A stretch of DNA of 64,000 nucleotides from an uncultured Litoreibacter sp. (lineage in GTDB: Bacteria > Pseudomonadota > Alphaproteobacteria > Rhodobacterales > Rhodobacteraceae). Position numbers and translations under genes: made by a program. Shown in pieces: positions 26,301-35,181 of the stretch; positions within the stretch are counted from its first letter, which is position 1, and each line of letters begins with the position of its first letter. The stretch spans positions 434,001 to 498,000 of the forward strand of contig CANLQL010000004.1 in the NCBI GenBank assembly GCA_947493265.1, read 5' to 3'. Under the pieces are notes generated by a model. It saw nothing but the letters and a program-made list of their open reading frames with translations. It was not told where the DNA came from and did no database searches.

Positions 26301-27764
26301 ATGCCCATCGCTGTAGAGACGTTCTTCCTCGACCCGAACTTCGACGGAACCCTGCAACAGCAGATCCAGCAGATGGTTGCGGGCGGTATTCTTTCCGGAC
26401 GGTTCCGTCCCGGTGAGAAATTGCCGTCCTCCCGAAAACTGGCGCAACATCTTGGTGTCAGCCGGATCACGGTTACGCTGGCCTACAACGAATTAATGGC
26501 TGATGACTACCTGTCATCGGCAGGTCGGTCAGGGTATTTCGTTTCTGAGAATGCGCCCGAACCACCCGAGCTTGCCCAGCGCTCGTCCCAAGATACGGTT
26601 GATTGGAGCCGCGCGATTGGAAACAAGTTTTCCGGCAATCTGTCTATTGAAAAACCAACGGATTGGCGGCGTTACAAATACCCGTTTCTTTATGGGCAAG
26701 TTGACCCGAACTTGTTTGACCGACAGAACTGGCGACTTTGTGCGGTCCGGGCATTGGGGCAACGGGACTATGATAGCCTGACGTCCGACCAAGGAGATCG
26801 CGACGACGCACAGCTTTTGGAATTTATCGCGCGCCACACGTTGCCGCGGCGGGGAATTTTGGCAAATTCAGATGAGATCCTCATTACAATGGGCGCGCAG
26901 AACGCGCTTTGGCTGACCGCCCAGGTTTTGCTGACACAGCGCCGAACAGCCACGCATGAAGATCCGTGCTACCCGGGACTGCGCCATATTTTGAAGCAAT
27001 CACGGTGTCATCGCGTGGCTTTACCCGTTGATCACGAGGGCCTGCAACCCGATATGATCCCCGCTGAAACAGATGTTGTTTTCACTACACCCAGCCATCA
27101 ATGCCCCACCACATCCACGATGCCGTTTGAGCGGCGTAAAGCCTTATTGGCTGCCGCATCTCGCGATGATTTCTTGATCGTCGAAGACGACTACGAATTT
27201 GAAATGTCATTTCTCAAACCCCCGTCCCCAGCGCTGAAATCGCTGGATGAAGATGGACGTGTGATCTATGTGGGCAGCTTCTCAAAGTCCCTGTTTCCGG
27301 GTTTGCGGCTCGGGTATCTGGTCGGACCGGCCCCGTTCATTCGTGAAGCGCGGGCGTTGCGGTCAGCAGTGTTTCGGCACCCCCCTGGGCATATGCAGCG
27401 CACCGCCGCGTATTTCTTATCGCTTGGGCATTACGACGCTTTGGTCCGACGTTTGCGTAATGCATTTCATGACCGCCGCCGCATTATGGACAATGCCCTC
27501 GAGGCCCACGGCCTAGAGGTTGCAGGTGCTGGGACATTCGGCGGGTCAAGCTATTGGATGCGGGCCGCAGAAGGGGTCGACACAGAGATTTTGGCCGAAG
27601 CGCTACGCACGAAATCCGTCCTGATTGAACCGGGGCCCGCATTTTGTGAGCGTGAAGACAGGCAGAATCGGCACTTTCGGATCGCCTATTCGTCGATCAC
27701 GACACCGCAGATCGCACCGGGGGTCTCATTGATTGCCGAAACCATGGCTGAGTTGCAGCGCTGA
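26301..27764 (+). CDS. tauR: MocR/GntR-type taurine regulator
   Basis: A 487-residue MocR regulator. The N-terminal GntR winged helix (LPSSRKLAQHLGVSRITV, about residues 42-59) is joined to a fold-type I aminotransferase-like domain with the PLP lysine in VGSFSKSLFPGLRLGY. Such proteins sense a PLP adduct; TauR activates taurine genes. I chose the ATG at MPIAVETFF since it gives the normal TauR N-terminus. Followed at once by xsc. Confidence 0.92.
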   Translation: MPIAVETFFLDPNFDGTLQQQIQQMVAGGILSGRFRPGEKLPSSRKLAQHLGVSRITVTLAYNELMADDYLSSAGRSGYFVSENAPEPPELAQRSSQDTVDWSRAIGNKFSGNLSIEKPTDWRRYKYPFLYGQVDPNLFDRQNWRLCAVRALGQRDYDSLTSDQGDRDDAQLLEFIARHTLPRRGILANSDEILITMGAQNALWLTAQVLLTQRRTATHEDPCYPGLRHILKQSRCHRVALPVDHEGLQPDMIPAETDVVFTTPSHQCPTTSTMPFERRKALLAAASRDDFLIVEDDYEFEMSFLKPPSPALKSLDEDGRVIYVGSFSKSLFPGLRLGYLVGPAPFIREARALRSAVFRHPPGHMQRTAAYFLSLGHYDALVRRLRNAFHDRRRIMDNALEAHGLEVAGAGTFGGSSYWMRAAEGVDTEILAEALRTKSVLIEPGPAFCEREDRQNRHFRIAYSSITTPQIAPGVSLIAETMAELQR

Positions 27765-27765
27765 A

Positions 27766-27797
27766 CTGGCCTTACCAACGACACCTTCTGGACATAA
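27766..27797 (+). promoter_or_regulatory. Predicted TauR-binding direct repeat upstream of xsc
   Basis: CTGGCCTTAC (27766) and CTGGACATAA (27788) are 22 bp apart, the best match in this window to the TauR element. They begin two bases after the tauR stop and about 90 bp before xsc. Confidence 0.65.
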
Positions 27798-27884
27798 CAC
27801 TTTTGCACCTCGCGCACTAACTGTATCCGAGACGCAGCGCCACCGACTCGTGCTGCCCGTATTCATGTCCAGGGAGCCATTCTC

Positions 27885-29654
27885 ATGAAAATGACCACCG
27901 AAGAAGCCTTCGTAAAAACACTGCAAATGCACGGCATCCGCCACGCATTCGGAATCATCGGCTCTGCCATGATGCCAATTTCCGACCTTTTCCCATCCTC
28001 CGGTATCAAATTCTGGGACTGCGCCCATGAGATGACCGCAGGCATGATGGCCGACGGCTACACACGCGCCACGGGCGAAATGTCCATGATGATCGCGCAA
28101 AACGGTCCCGGCATCACCAACTTCGTCACATCCGTAAAAACAGCCTACTGGAACCACACACCGCTTCTGTTGGTCACGCCACAGGCGGCCAACAAAACCA
28201 TCGGCCAGGGCGGCTTCCAGGAAATGGAACAGATGAACCTGTTCGCTGACTGCGTCGCATATCAAGAAGAAGTGCGGGACCCATCGCGTATCGCCGAAAC
28301 GCTGAACCGCGTGATCATGCAAGCGTACCGCGCGTCTGCCCCTGCACAGATCAACGTCCCACGTGATTTCTGGACACAGGTCATCGACATCGAACTGCCA
28401 GTGAAAGTCGAGTTTGAGCGTCCATCGGGCGGCGAAGAAGCTGTTAAGAAGGCCGCTGACTTGCTGTCCACTGCCAAGTTCCCAGTAATCCTGAACGGTG
28501 CTGGTGTTGTTCTTGCCGGTGGTATCGAAGCTTCTGCGAAGCTTGCTGAAACACTCGACGCGCCTGTCTGTGTTGGCTACCAGCACAATGACGCATTCCC
28601 GGGCAACCACCCGCTGTTTGCCGGTCCTTTGGGCTATAACGGCTCAAAAGCGGGGATGGAGTTGATCTCAAAAGCTGACGTTGTCTTGGCATTGGGCACA
28701 CGCCTGAACCCGTTCTCAACGTTGCCAGGCTACGGCATTGATTACTGGCCAACAGAGGCCAAAGTCATTCAGGTTGATATCAACCCTGACCGTATTGGGC
28801 TGACCAAGAAAGTAACCGTCGGCATCGTTGGCGACGCTAAGAAAGTCGCAGAAGGCATCATGGCCAATCTTGGTGCCGGTGCAGGTGACGCAGGTCGCGA
28901 AGAGCGTAAGAACCTGATCGCGCAGACGAAATCTGCATGGGCGCAGGAGCTGACCTCTCTGGATCATGAAGAAGACGATCCAGGCACAACCTGGAACGAG
29001 CGTGCCCGCACGGCAGAGCCAAACAAAATGTCACCACGTATGGCTTGGCGCGCGATTCAGTCTGCGCTGCCAAAGAACGCGATCATTTCGTCCGACATTG
29101 GTAACAATTGCGCAATCGGCAACGCCTATCCATCCTTCGAGGAAAGCCGCAAATATCTTGCACCGGGTCTCTTTGGTCCGTGCGGTTATGGCTTCCCGGC
29201 GATCGCTGGTGCGAAAATCGGCTGCCCAGACGTCCCGGTTGTTGGTTTTGCTGGCGACGGCGCTTTCGGTATCTCGATGAACGAAATGGTGTCTGTTGGA
29301 CGCGGTGACTGGCCAGCCATGACCATGATCATCTTCCGCAACTACCAGTGGGGTGCGGAAAAGCGGAACACCACGCTTTGGTTCGATGACAACTTCGTTG
29401 GTACAGAGCTAGACACAAATGTCTCCTACGCAAAAATCGCTGATGCGTGTGGCCTGACAGGTGTTCAGGTGTCCACAATGGACGAGCTGACAGATGCGCT
29501 AGCGACAGCGGTGAAAGGCCAGATGGAAGACAATGTCACCACCTTCATCGAAGTTCTGTTGAACAAAGAACTGGGTGAGCCTTTCCGTCGTGATGCGATG
29601 AAAAAGCCAGTTGCTGTTGCAGGTGTTTCTGCATCCGATATGGCGGCCGAGTAA
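27885..29654 (+). CDS. xsc: Sulfoacetaldehyde acetyltransferase
   Basis: A 589-residue thiamine-diphosphate enzyme of the Xsc family. The start MKMTTEEAFVKTLQMHGI, the central AFGIIGSAMMPISD segment and the ThDP motif GDGAFGISMNE are all Xsc hallmarks. It splits sulfoacetaldehyde with phosphate into acetyl phosphate and sulfite. Lies between tauR and pta; a terminator separates it from pta. Confidence 0.97.
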   Translation: MKMTTEEAFVKTLQMHGIRHAFGIIGSAMMPISDLFPSSGIKFWDCAHEMTAGMMADGYTRATGEMSMMIAQNGPGITNFVTSVKTAYWNHTPLLLVTPQAANKTIGQGGFQEMEQMNLFADCVAYQEEVRDPSRIAETLNRVIMQAYRASAPAQINVPRDFWTQVIDIELPVKVEFERPSGGEEAVKKAADLLSTAKFPVILNGAGVVLAGGIEASAKLAETLDAPVCVGYQHNDAFPGNHPLFAGPLGYNGSKAGMELISKADVVLALGTRLNPFSTLPGYGIDYWPTEAKVIQVDINPDRIGLTKKVTVGIVGDAKKVAEGIMANLGAGAGDAGREERKNLIAQTKSAWAQELTSLDHEEDDPGTTWNERARTAEPNKMSPRMAWRAIQSALPKNAIISSDIGNNCAIGNAYPSFEESRKYLAPGLFGPCGYGFPAIAGAKIGCPDVPVVGFAGDGAFGISMNEMVSVGRGDWPAMTMIIFRNYQWGAEKRNTTLWFDDNFVGTELDTNVSYAKIADACGLTGVQVSTMDELTDALATAVKGQMEDNVTTFIEVLLNKELGEPFRRDAMKKPVAVAGVSASDMAAE

Positions 29655-29671
29655 GCAACAATTCACACTTT

Positions 29672-29700
29672 GCCCGTCCGGATTTTCCGGGCGGGCTTTT
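29672..29700 (+). terminator. Terminator or attenuator between xsc and pta
   Basis: GCCCGTCCGGA pairs with TCCGGGCGGGC (one G-U) around TTT and is followed by TTTTCTCGTTTT. Partial readthrough would make xsc mRNA more abundant than pta-soe mRNA. Confidence 0.88.
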
Positions 29701-29728
29701 CTCGTTTTAACACTCAGGATGAGTTTTT

Positions 29729-30688
29729 ATGTCTGACCGCTCCCCCTTTCTGTCTACACGCGAAGCGGTTTGTCCTGAAAATTTGCTGAACCTCGCGCGC
29801 AAAGCGCAAACACCCCGCGTCGCAATTGCGCGCGCGGGAAGCCCCTTGCCTATGGAGGCCGCAAAAGACGCGGTTGAAGCCGGGATCATGGTCCCGGTTT
29901 TTACCGGGGAGCGTGCCTTGATCGAAGCAGAGGCCGACGCGCTGAACTGGGATATCTCTGGCTTTGAGATCATTGAGGCTGACGGCGAACTGGCGGCCGG
30001 ACAAGCTGCCGCCTTTGCCTGTGGTGAAGGCAAGGCAGATGTCTTGATGAAGGGTCAGTTGCATACGGATGTCTTCATGAAGTCCGCACTGAACCGGGAT
30101 GCGGGTTTGCGCACAGGCAATCGTTTGGTTCACATCTTCCATATTTCGCATCCGGATGGTGGAAAGCCGTTTGTGATTTCGGATGCGGCGGTAAATGTCA
30201 CACCCAATGTTGAAACCCGCCACGACGCAACGCGGGAGGTTGTGAAACTGCTGCATGCGCTTGGAAATGCCCGCCCGAAAGTTGCTTTCCTGAGCGCGAC
30301 CGAAAGCGTCATCCCGTCCGTTCCGTCTTCCGTTGAGGCGAAAGAGCTTTCTGATTGGGCGCGTGAAAACATTGAAAACGCAGATTTTTCCGGCCCGCTG
30401 GCGATGGATTTGATCCTGTCACCCGACGCCGTAGCCACGAAGGGACTGACAGATGATCCCGTGGCTGGTCAGGCCGATGCTGTGATCGTTCCCGACATTG
30501 TTGCAGGCAATGCGATCTTCAAATCACTTGTCTATTTGTCTGGTGGGTGTGCCGGTGGGATCGTTATGGGGGCGAAAGTTCCAATTCTTTTGACGTCTCG
30601 CGCAGATCCACCCGCTGCCCGTCTTGCCTCTATCGCGCTTGCCGCTATCGTCAGCGCCACCGCGTCCGCCCCGAAAGGAACATCATGA
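29729..30688 (+). CDS. pta: Phosphate acetyltransferase
   Basis: A 319-residue short-form Pta of the type found next to xsc. Domain hallmarks include DVLMKGQLHTDVFM and the C-terminal SGGCAGGIVMGAKVPI. It turns the acetyl phosphate made by Xsc into acetyl-CoA. It overlaps soeA by four bases (ATGA), coupling acetyl handling with sulfite oxidation. Confidence 0.93.
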   Translation: MSDRSPFLSTREAVCPENLLNLARKAQTPRVAIARAGSPLPMEAAKDAVEAGIMVPVFTGERALIEAEADALNWDISGFEIIEADGELAAGQAAAFACGEGKADVLMKGQLHTDVFMKSALNRDAGLRTGNRLVHIFHISHPDGGKPFVISDAAVNVTPNVETRHDATREVVKLLHALGNARPKVAFLSATESVIPSVPSSVEAKELSDWARENIENADFSGPLAMDLILSPDAVATKGLTDDPVAGQADAVIVPDIVAGNAIFKSLVYLSGGCAGGIVMGAKVPILLTSRADPPAARLASIALAAIVSATASAPKGTS

Positions 30689-33504
30689 ACCAGCCCGTTA
30701 TCGACCTGTCGCCGAAAGTCAGCGACGAGATCCGCAAGACAACGTGCTACATGTGCGCCTGCCGGTGCGGGATTAACGTGCATATGAAAGACGGCAAAGT
30801 TGCCTATATCGAAGGCAACCGGGATCACCCCGTCAATAAAGGCGTGCTTTGCGCCAAGGGCAGCGCTGGCATCATGCAGGTTAATGCGCCGTCGCGCTTG
30901 CGCGCGCCTTTGAAACGCGTGGGTCCGCGTGGGTCTGGCGAGTTTGAAGAGATCAGCTGGGAAGAAGCCCTGAGTATCGCAACCGATACGCTGGCACCTA
31001 TTCGCGCCGAAGCACCACAAAAGCTGGCGTTTTTCACAGGACGCGACCAATCGCAAAGCTTCACGTCCTTCTTCGCGCAGGCGTTTGGGACGCCGAACTA
31101 CGCAGCCCATGGCGGCTTCTGTTCGGTCAATATGGCCGCTGCAGGCATCTACACGATGGGCGGCGCGTTTTGGGAGTTCGGTCAACCCGACTGGGACCGC
31201 ACCAAGATGTTCATGCTGTTTGGTGTCGCCGAAGACCATGACAGCAACCCGATCAAGATGGGTCTGGGCAAACTGAAAGCGCGCGGCGCGAAGGTTATCG
31301 GCGTCAATCCGATCCGGTCCGGCTATAACGCGATTGCGGATGAATGGGTCGGCATCACACCCGGCACGGATGGTCTGTTCATCCTCGCGCTGGTGCATGA
31401 GTTGATGAAAGCGGGCAAGATCGATCTGGATTATCTTGCTAACCTGACCAACGCGCCTGTGTTGGTGAACGGCGATCCGAAATCGGAAGATTACGGTCTT
31501 CTGATGCGCGACAAAGACAACAAGTATCTGGTTATCGACCGCGTCACCGGTAAACCTGCCGCCTATGACAAAAAGGGCGTACGTCCTGATCTACGCGGGT
31601 CATTGCGCGAAAAGGGCAATTCGCACCGTTCCGTCTTTCATTTGGTGATCGAAAAATACCTCGACCCGCAATATGCCCCAGAGGCTGTGGCAGAGCGGAC
31701 CGGGATCAATGCTGAGCGTATCAAGCGTATCGCGGCCGAACTGGCCGATGTCGCGTTCAATCAAGCAATTGAAATTGATCAGGAATGGACAGATTTCCGC
31801 GGCGAGAAGCATGCCAAGATGGTCGGGCGGCCAGTCTCTTTCCACTCCATGCGAGGCGTCTCGGCGCATTCCAACGGCTTCCAAACCTGCCGAGCGCTGC
31901 ACATCTTGCAGATCATTTTGGGCAGCGTTGAGGTCCCCGGTGGCTTCCGCTTCAAGCCACCCTATCCCAAACCACCAGAAGCACACCCCAAACCTCATTG
32001 CGGTGTAACGCCCGGCCAGCCGCTGGACGGCCCACATCTGGGCTTTGTGCATGGTCCTGATGATCTTTGCCTGGACGCGGATGGAAACCCGGCCCGCATC
32101 GATAAGGCGTTTACATGGGAAAACCCGATGTCAGCCCATGGGCTGATGCATATGGTGATCTCGAACGCCCATGCCGGTGTGCCCTACAAGATCGACACGC
32201 TGTTTATGTATATGGCGAACATGTCATGGAATTCGTCGATGAACACACGCGGTGTGATCGACATGTTGACCGATCAGGATGAGGATGGGAATTACGTGAT
32301 CCCGAACATCATCTATTCGGACGCTTACTCGTCGGAAATGGTGGCTTATGCCGACCTGATCCTGCCTGACACAACGTATCTGGAACGCCACGACTGCATC
32401 TCGCTTCTGGACCGCCCAATTTGTGAGGCTGAGGCCGCAGCCGATGCAATCCGCTGGCCGGTGATTGAGCCTGATCGCGACGTGCGTGGCTTCCAATCTG
32501 CGCTGTGTGATCTCGGTGGACGTCTTGGTCTGCCAGGCTTCGTAAATGACGATGGCAGCCAGAAATATGCCGATTACGCGGACTACATCACGAACCACCA
32601 GCGCCGTCCGGGCGTCGGGCCTTTGTCAGGGTTCCGAGGTGAGAACGGAGATCAGAACGGTCGGGGCGATGTAAACCCGAACCAGATTCAGGACTATATC
32701 GACAATGGCGGCTTCTGGGTCCACCACATCCCGGAAGAAGCGCAGTTCTACAAGCCATGGAACAAGGCCTATCAGGATTGGGCTGTTGAAACCGGCATCT
32801 ATGACGCACCGCAGCCCTATATCTTCAACCTCTATGTGGAACCGATGCGTAAGTTCCAGCTTGCTGCGGAAGGTATCGGCACACGTCAACCGCCTGATCA
32901 CCTGCGGGAACGGATCAAAGCCACTATGGACCCGCTGCCGATCTGGTATGCACCCTTCGAGGATGGCCATGTCGATCCGGAGGAATTTCCTATCCACGCC
33001 CTGACACAACGCCCGATGGCGATGTATCACTCCTGGGGCTCGCAAAACGCGTGGTTGCGCCAAATTCATGGTCGCAACCCATTGTATTTGCCGACAAAAC
33101 TTTGGGAGCAAAACGGGTTTAGTGACGGCGATTGGGCAGAAGTAACGTCCGCCCACGGTACAATCACGGTGCCTGTCGCCCACCAAGCCGCATTGAACGA
33201 GAATACAATCTGGACCTGGAACGCCATCGGTAAACGAAAAGGGGCTTGGGCGCTGGAAAACGACGCGCCAGAAGCCACGAAAGGCTTCCTGCTGAACCAC
33301 TTGATCCATGAGCTTTTGCCACCCAAGGGCGACGGGCTGCGATGGGCAAATTCCGACCCGATCACTGGTCAGGCCGCTTGGTTCGATCTGCGGGTTAAAC
33401 TGCGCAAAGTCCCTGCCCCGGCCGAGGCATCGCCAGGCTTTGAGCCGATCAAATCTCCGGTGGGCAAAGGCCCCAAGAACCTGACATGGGAGTCCGGCAA
33501 ATGA
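30685..33504 (+). CDS. soeA: Sulfite dehydrogenase (quinone), molybdopterin subunit
   Basis: A 939-residue molybdopterin oxidoreductase of the DMSO-reductase superfamily. The N-terminal 4Fe-4S motif is CYMCACRCGINV with the last ligand in GVLCAKG; no twin-arginine signal precedes it, so the enzyme is cytoplasmic. With SoeB and SoeC next door and xsc/pta upstream, the best fit is SoeA, which oxidises sulfite released from taurine to sulfate. Other DMSO-reductase-type functions are possible but context favours sulfite. Confidence 0.88.
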   Translation: MNQPVIDLSPKVSDEIRKTTCYMCACRCGINVHMKDGKVAYIEGNRDHPVNKGVLCAKGSAGIMQVNAPSRLRAPLKRVGPRGSGEFEEISWEEALSIATDTLAPIRAEAPQKLAFFTGRDQSQSFTSFFAQAFGTPNYAAHGGFCSVNMAAAGIYTMGGAFWEFGQPDWDRTKMFMLFGVAEDHDSNPIKMGLGKLKARGAKVIGVNPIRSGYNAIADEWVGITPGTDGLFILALVHELMKAGKIDLDYLANLTNAPVLVNGDPKSEDYGLLMRDKDNKYLVIDRVTGKPAAYDKKGVRPDLRGSLREKGNSHRSVFHLVIEKYLDPQYAPEAVAERTGINAERIKRIAAELADVAFNQAIEIDQEWTDFRGEKHAKMVGRPVSFHSMRGVSAHSNGFQTCRALHILQIILGSVEVPGGFRFKPPYPKPPEAHPKPHCGVTPGQPLDGPHLGFVHGPDDLCLDADGNPARIDKAFTWENPMSAHGLMHMVISNAHAGVPYKIDTLFMYMANMSWNSSMNTRGVIDMLTDQDEDGNYVIPNIIYSDAYSSEMVAYADLILPDTTYLERHDCISLLDRPICEAEAAADAIRWPVIEPDRDVRGFQSALCDLGGRLGLPGFVNDDGSQKYADYADYITNHQRRPGVGPLSGFRGENGDQNGRGDVNPNQIQDYIDNGGFWVHHIPEEAQFYKPWNKAYQDWAVETGIYDAPQPYIFNLYVEPMRKFQLAAEGIGTRQPPDHLRERIKATMDPLPIWYAPFEDGHVDPEEFPIHALTQRPMAMYHSWGSQNAWLRQIHGRNPLYLPTKLWEQNGFSDGDWAEVTSAHGTITVPVAHQAALNENTIWTWNAIGKRKGAWALENDAPEATKGFLLNHLIHELLPPKGDGLRWANSDPITGQAAWFDLRVKLRKVPAPAEASPGFEPIKSPVGKGPKNLTWESGK

Positions 33505-34241
33505 CCACCCTTCCGCAAAGTACTGAGCGCAAGCTTGGCCTTGTCATCGACCTTGATACCTGCGTGGGCTGCCATGCTTGTGTCGTGTCCTGCAAGGGCT
33601 GGAACACCGAAAACTACGGTGCACCGCTCAGCGATCAGAACGCCTATGGCAAGGACCCCGTCGGCACGTTTCTGAACCGGGTGCATTCGTACGAAGTGAC
33701 GCCCGATGTCGGGGCCACGCAAACAGTACACTTCCCGAAAAGTTGTCTGCATTGCGAGGACGCGCCCTGTGTGACCGTGTGCCCAACTGGGGCCAGCTAC
33801 AAACGCGTCGAGGACGGTATTGTCTTGGTTAACGAGAAAGACTGCATCGGCTGTGGCCTGTGCGCTTGGGCCTGTCCCTACGGCGCGCGCGAGTTGGACG
33901 CAGCAGAGGGCGTGATGAAGAAATGCACGCTCTGCGTTGACCGGATTTACAACGAAAATCTGCCCGAAGAAGATCGGGAGCCCGCCTGCGTGCGCACCTG
34001 CCCTGCCAATGCGCGCCATTTCGGGGATTTCGCAGATCCGGACAGCAATGTCAGTCAGCTAGTCGCCGAACGGGGTGGCATTGATCTTATGGCCGAGCAA
34101 GGCACCAAACCCGTCAACAAATACCTGCCGCCGCGCCCAAAGGACGAGGCCATTGATATCCTCGCGCCCCTTCTCGCCCCCATCGCAGAAGAGCCGAAAG
34201 GCTTTTTGGGCTGGCTCGACCGCACTTTGGAGAAACTCTGA
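33501..34241 (+). CDS. soeB: Sulfite dehydrogenase, iron-sulfur subunit
   Basis: A 246-residue ferredoxin-like subunit with four cysteine clusters (CVGCHACVVSC, CLHCEDAPCVTVC, CIGCGLCAWAC, CTLC with CVRTC), as in DmsB-type electron-transfer subunits. It overlaps soeA by four bases and soeC by one (TGATG). It relays electrons from SoeA to SoeC. Confidence 0.9.
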   Translation: MTTLPQSTERKLGLVIDLDTCVGCHACVVSCKGWNTENYGAPLSDQNAYGKDPVGTFLNRVHSYEVTPDVGATQTVHFPKSCLHCEDAPCVTVCPTGASYKRVEDGIVLVNEKDCIGCGLCAWACPYGARELDAAEGVMKKCTLCVDRIYNENLPEEDREPACVRTCPANARHFGDFADPDSNVSQLVAERGGIDLMAEQGTKPVNKYLPPRPKDEAIDILAPLLAPIAEEPKGFLGWLDRTLEKL

Positions 34242-35116
34242 TGCATCCAGCTCCTTCCATCATTTTCTTCACAGTTTTCAGTGGCCTAGGCTTCGGTATG
34301 CTGAGCTTTCTGGGCCTCGGAAAACCTGACGTCTCAGGATTTACGGCGTTTGTTTTCTTCGCAATTGCATTTGCGATGGCAGTGGGTGGGCTTGCCGCCT
34401 CAAGCCTGCATTTGGGTAACCCACAACGCGCGTTGAAAGCATTTACACAGTGGCGTTCAAGCTGGCTCTCGCGGGAAGCTTGCCTTGCGGTCGCCGCACT
34501 GGCGACGATGGGGCTCTATGCAATCGGGGTGGTCTTCTTTGACACACGCATCGCAATTCTTGGCCTGCTTGGCTCAAGCCTGTCGATCCTGACAGTCTTT
34601 GCAACCTCCATGATCTATGCCCAACTAAAAACTGTGCCGCGTTGGAACCAATGGACTACGCCGGTCCTGTTTCTTCTTTACGCCATGACAGGGGGCGCAT
34701 TTTTCACAGCGCAAATGTGGTTAATGCCGTGGCTCTTCCCGCTTCTTACGGTCGTGCAAATTGTTGCCTGGGTCTTGGGGGATCGTCGCTTTGCAAACGC
34801 CGGGCATACGCTTGAAACAGCCACAGGACTAGGCCGCATCGGTAAAGTGCGCATGTTCGAGGCCCCGCATTCCAGCGACAATTACTTGACCAAGGAAATG
34901 GTGCATATCGTGGGGCGCAAACATGTTTCAACACTGCGCATTATCGGTCTTCTTAGCCTGACATTCCTGCCATGGTTCGCGATGGTGTTCCTACCATTTG
35001 GGCATATGCTTGCGCTTGCCGCGGCGCTGCTTCACATCCTCGGGGCTTTGACGACCCGTTGGCTGTTTTTCGCACAAGCCGAGCACACAGTCGGGCTTTA
35101 TTACGGTCAGCGGTAA
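34241..35116 (+). CDS. soeC: Sulfite dehydrogenase, membrane anchor subunit
   Basis: A 291-residue DmsC-like integral membrane protein with about eight transmembrane helices. It anchors SoeAB on the cytoplasmic side of the inner membrane and reduces quinone. Last gene of the pta-soeABC run. Confidence 0.88.
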   Translation: MHPAPSIIFFTVFSGLGFGMLSFLGLGKPDVSGFTAFVFFAIAFAMAVGGLAASSLHLGNPQRALKAFTQWRSSWLSREACLAVAALATMGLYAIGVVFFDTRIAILGLLGSSLSILTVFATSMIYAQLKTVPRWNQWTTPVLFLLYAMTGGAFFTAQMWLMPWLFPLLTVVQIVAWVLGDRRFANAGHTLETATGLGRIGKVRMFEAPHSSDNYLTKEMVHIVGRKHVSTLRIIGLLSLTFLPWFAMVFLPFGHMLALAAALLHILGALTTRWLFFAQAEHTVGLYYGQR

Positions 35117-35121
35117 AGACT

Positions 35122-35150
35122 AGAAGCGCGCGCGATTTGCGCCCGCTTCT
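35122..35150 (+). terminator. Hairpin after soeC
   Basis: AGAAGCG and CGCTTCT pair around an inner GCGC/GCGC stem; a short T-rich stretch follows. Probable end of the soe operon. Confidence 0.6.
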
Positions 35151-35181
35151 ATTGACAAATATTCAATTCGGTCGGTTGCGG

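Noticed and set aside
30547-30684. 46-residue N-terminal extension of SoeA
   Set aside because: It overlaps pta in another frame and lacks a twin-arginine signal. The ATGA overlap start at 30685 fits the family.
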